Source: Pseudomonadota bacterium (GTDB lineage: Bacteria; Pseudomonadota; Gammaproteobacteria; Pseudomonadales; Halieaceae). Taken from it: DNA of 15,574 nt. The notes beneath the pieces were generated by a model that did not search any database, was not told the DNA's origin, and saw only the letters and a list, made by a program, of their open reading frames with translations. Made by a program: the position numbers and the translations under genes. This document shows positions 15,102 through 15,574 of this stretch, piece by piece. Position 1 is the stretch's first letter; the number at the start of each line of letters is the position of its first letter. The stretch spans positions 1 through 15,574 of the forward strand of contig JAUVBI010000048.1 in the NCBI GenBank assembly GCA_030591305.1. The letters run 5' to 3'.

Positions 15102-15574
15102 ATGCGATGGAATGATATCGATCAACAGGTTTGTTCTGTGGCGCGAACACTCTCCGTCGTAGGAGAGCGCTGGACGCTGTTGATTCTTCGTGATGCGTTC
15201 TTTGGTACCCGTCGATTTGACAAGTTTCAGCGCAACCTGGGTATTACCCGTCACCGCCTGTCTGAACGCCTGGGAAAATTGGTGGAGCAGGGTGTCCTGG
15301 TGAAAGTGCCCTATAACAATAAGCCTGTTCGTTACGAATATCGCCTCACCCGCAAAGGGCTGGGGCTGTATCCTGTTTTGATGAGTCTCACCCGCTGGGG
15401 CGACGAATGGATGGATGGCGGGCAGGGCGCGCCGCTGGAATACGTACATCTGGCCTGTGGCAAGAAAACCACGCCCCTCCTGACCTGTAGTGAGTGTGGA
15501 GAAGCCCTGCGTCCGGAGGAAGTAAAAGTACGGGTTGGGCCCGCGCTGCAAGATGTGGCTGCAGAGATGGAAAA
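15102..15574 (+). CDS. HxlR-family winged-helix regulator with C-terminal Cys/His cluster (3' truncated by window end)
   Basis: The visible 157 codons start at ATG 15102, with a GGGGGAG Shine-Dalgarno at about 15089-15097, 20 bases after nhaD, and run off the window. Residues about 8-105 form an HxlR (MarR-like) winged helix: CSVARTLSVVGERWTLLILRD, FQRNLGITRHRLSERLGKLVEQG, the wing RYEYRLTRKG and the terminal LTRWGDEW. The N-terminal Cys11 is at the position conserved in HxlR proteins, some of which are redox sensors. After the wing a second segment holds H116, C119, C129 and C132 (HLAC and CSEC), a possible zinc ribbon. Related regulators with such tails exist in proteobacteria. The target genes are unknown; it may control itself, nhaD or downstream genes outside the window. 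Confidence 0.9.
   Translation, partial: MRWNDIDQQVCSVARTLSVVGERWTLLILRDAFFGTRRFDKFQRNLGITRHRLSERLGKLVEQGVLVKVPYNNKPVRYEYRLTRKGLGLYPVLMSLTRWGDEWMDGGQGAPLEYVHLACGKKTTPLLTCSECGEALRPEEVKVRVGPALQDVAAEME

Noticed and set aside
1..15574. CRISPR arrays, insertion sequences, tRNA or rRNA genes, toxin-antitoxin pairs
   Set aside because: No spaced direct repeats, transposase-like protein, tRNA cloverleaf or small paired genes were recognised anywhere in the window.

Overview
The window looks like chromosomal DNA of a marine-type gammaproteobacterium. Three things point this way: the conserved block pilF–rodZ–ispG–hisS–yfgM–bamB–der, a Pseudomonas/Marinobacter-type isocitrate lyase of about 531 residues, and an NhaD-type sodium/proton antiporter. 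Placement in or near the Cellvibrionales or Marinobacter-like lineages is inference from these protein types; no rRNA or tRNA gene is present to settle it.

Layout. Positions 1-6402 are a tightly packed plus-strand run of housekeeping genes. They are the 3' end of pilF (type IV pilus lipoprotein), an unusually short rodZ with no periplasmic domain, ispG (isoprenoid synthesis), hisS, yfgM, bamB (outer-membrane assembly) and der (ribosome assembly GTPase). Spacings run from an 11-base overlap to a 24-base gap, and overlapping start/stop codons suggest translational coupling.

Positions 6403-9741 are a separate four-gene operon with its own AT-rich promoter region, a perfect 9+9 bp inverted repeat over the likely -10 box, and a strong terminator. 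It encodes a secreted GSG-repeat (head-GIN/DUF2807-like) protein, a short YtrA-type GntR regulator, an ABC ATPase with an altered Q-loop, and an ABC-2-type permease with a large acidic external loop. This is the most interesting part of the window. The likely model is an autoregulated ABC system acting at the cell envelope, in which the secreted beta-solenoid protein is the first gene. A G8 tract at the regulator/ATPase junction could couple or fuse the two proteins if it slips.

Positions 9761-11746 (minus strand) encode a 661-residue two-domain fatty acyl-CoA reductase, and 11945-13543 (plus strand) encodes isocitrate lyase. The two are divergent and share an intergenic region holding several palindromes. 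Together they suggest a switch between storing acyl chains (fatty alcohol or wax ester) and using acetyl-CoA through the glyoxylate bypass. Isocitrate lyase is closed by a strong terminator. It is followed by nhaD and by the 5' part of an HxlR-family regulator that runs off the window end.

No CRISPR array, insertion sequence, tRNA, rRNA or phage gene was seen. No intergenic stretch exceeds 300 bases.
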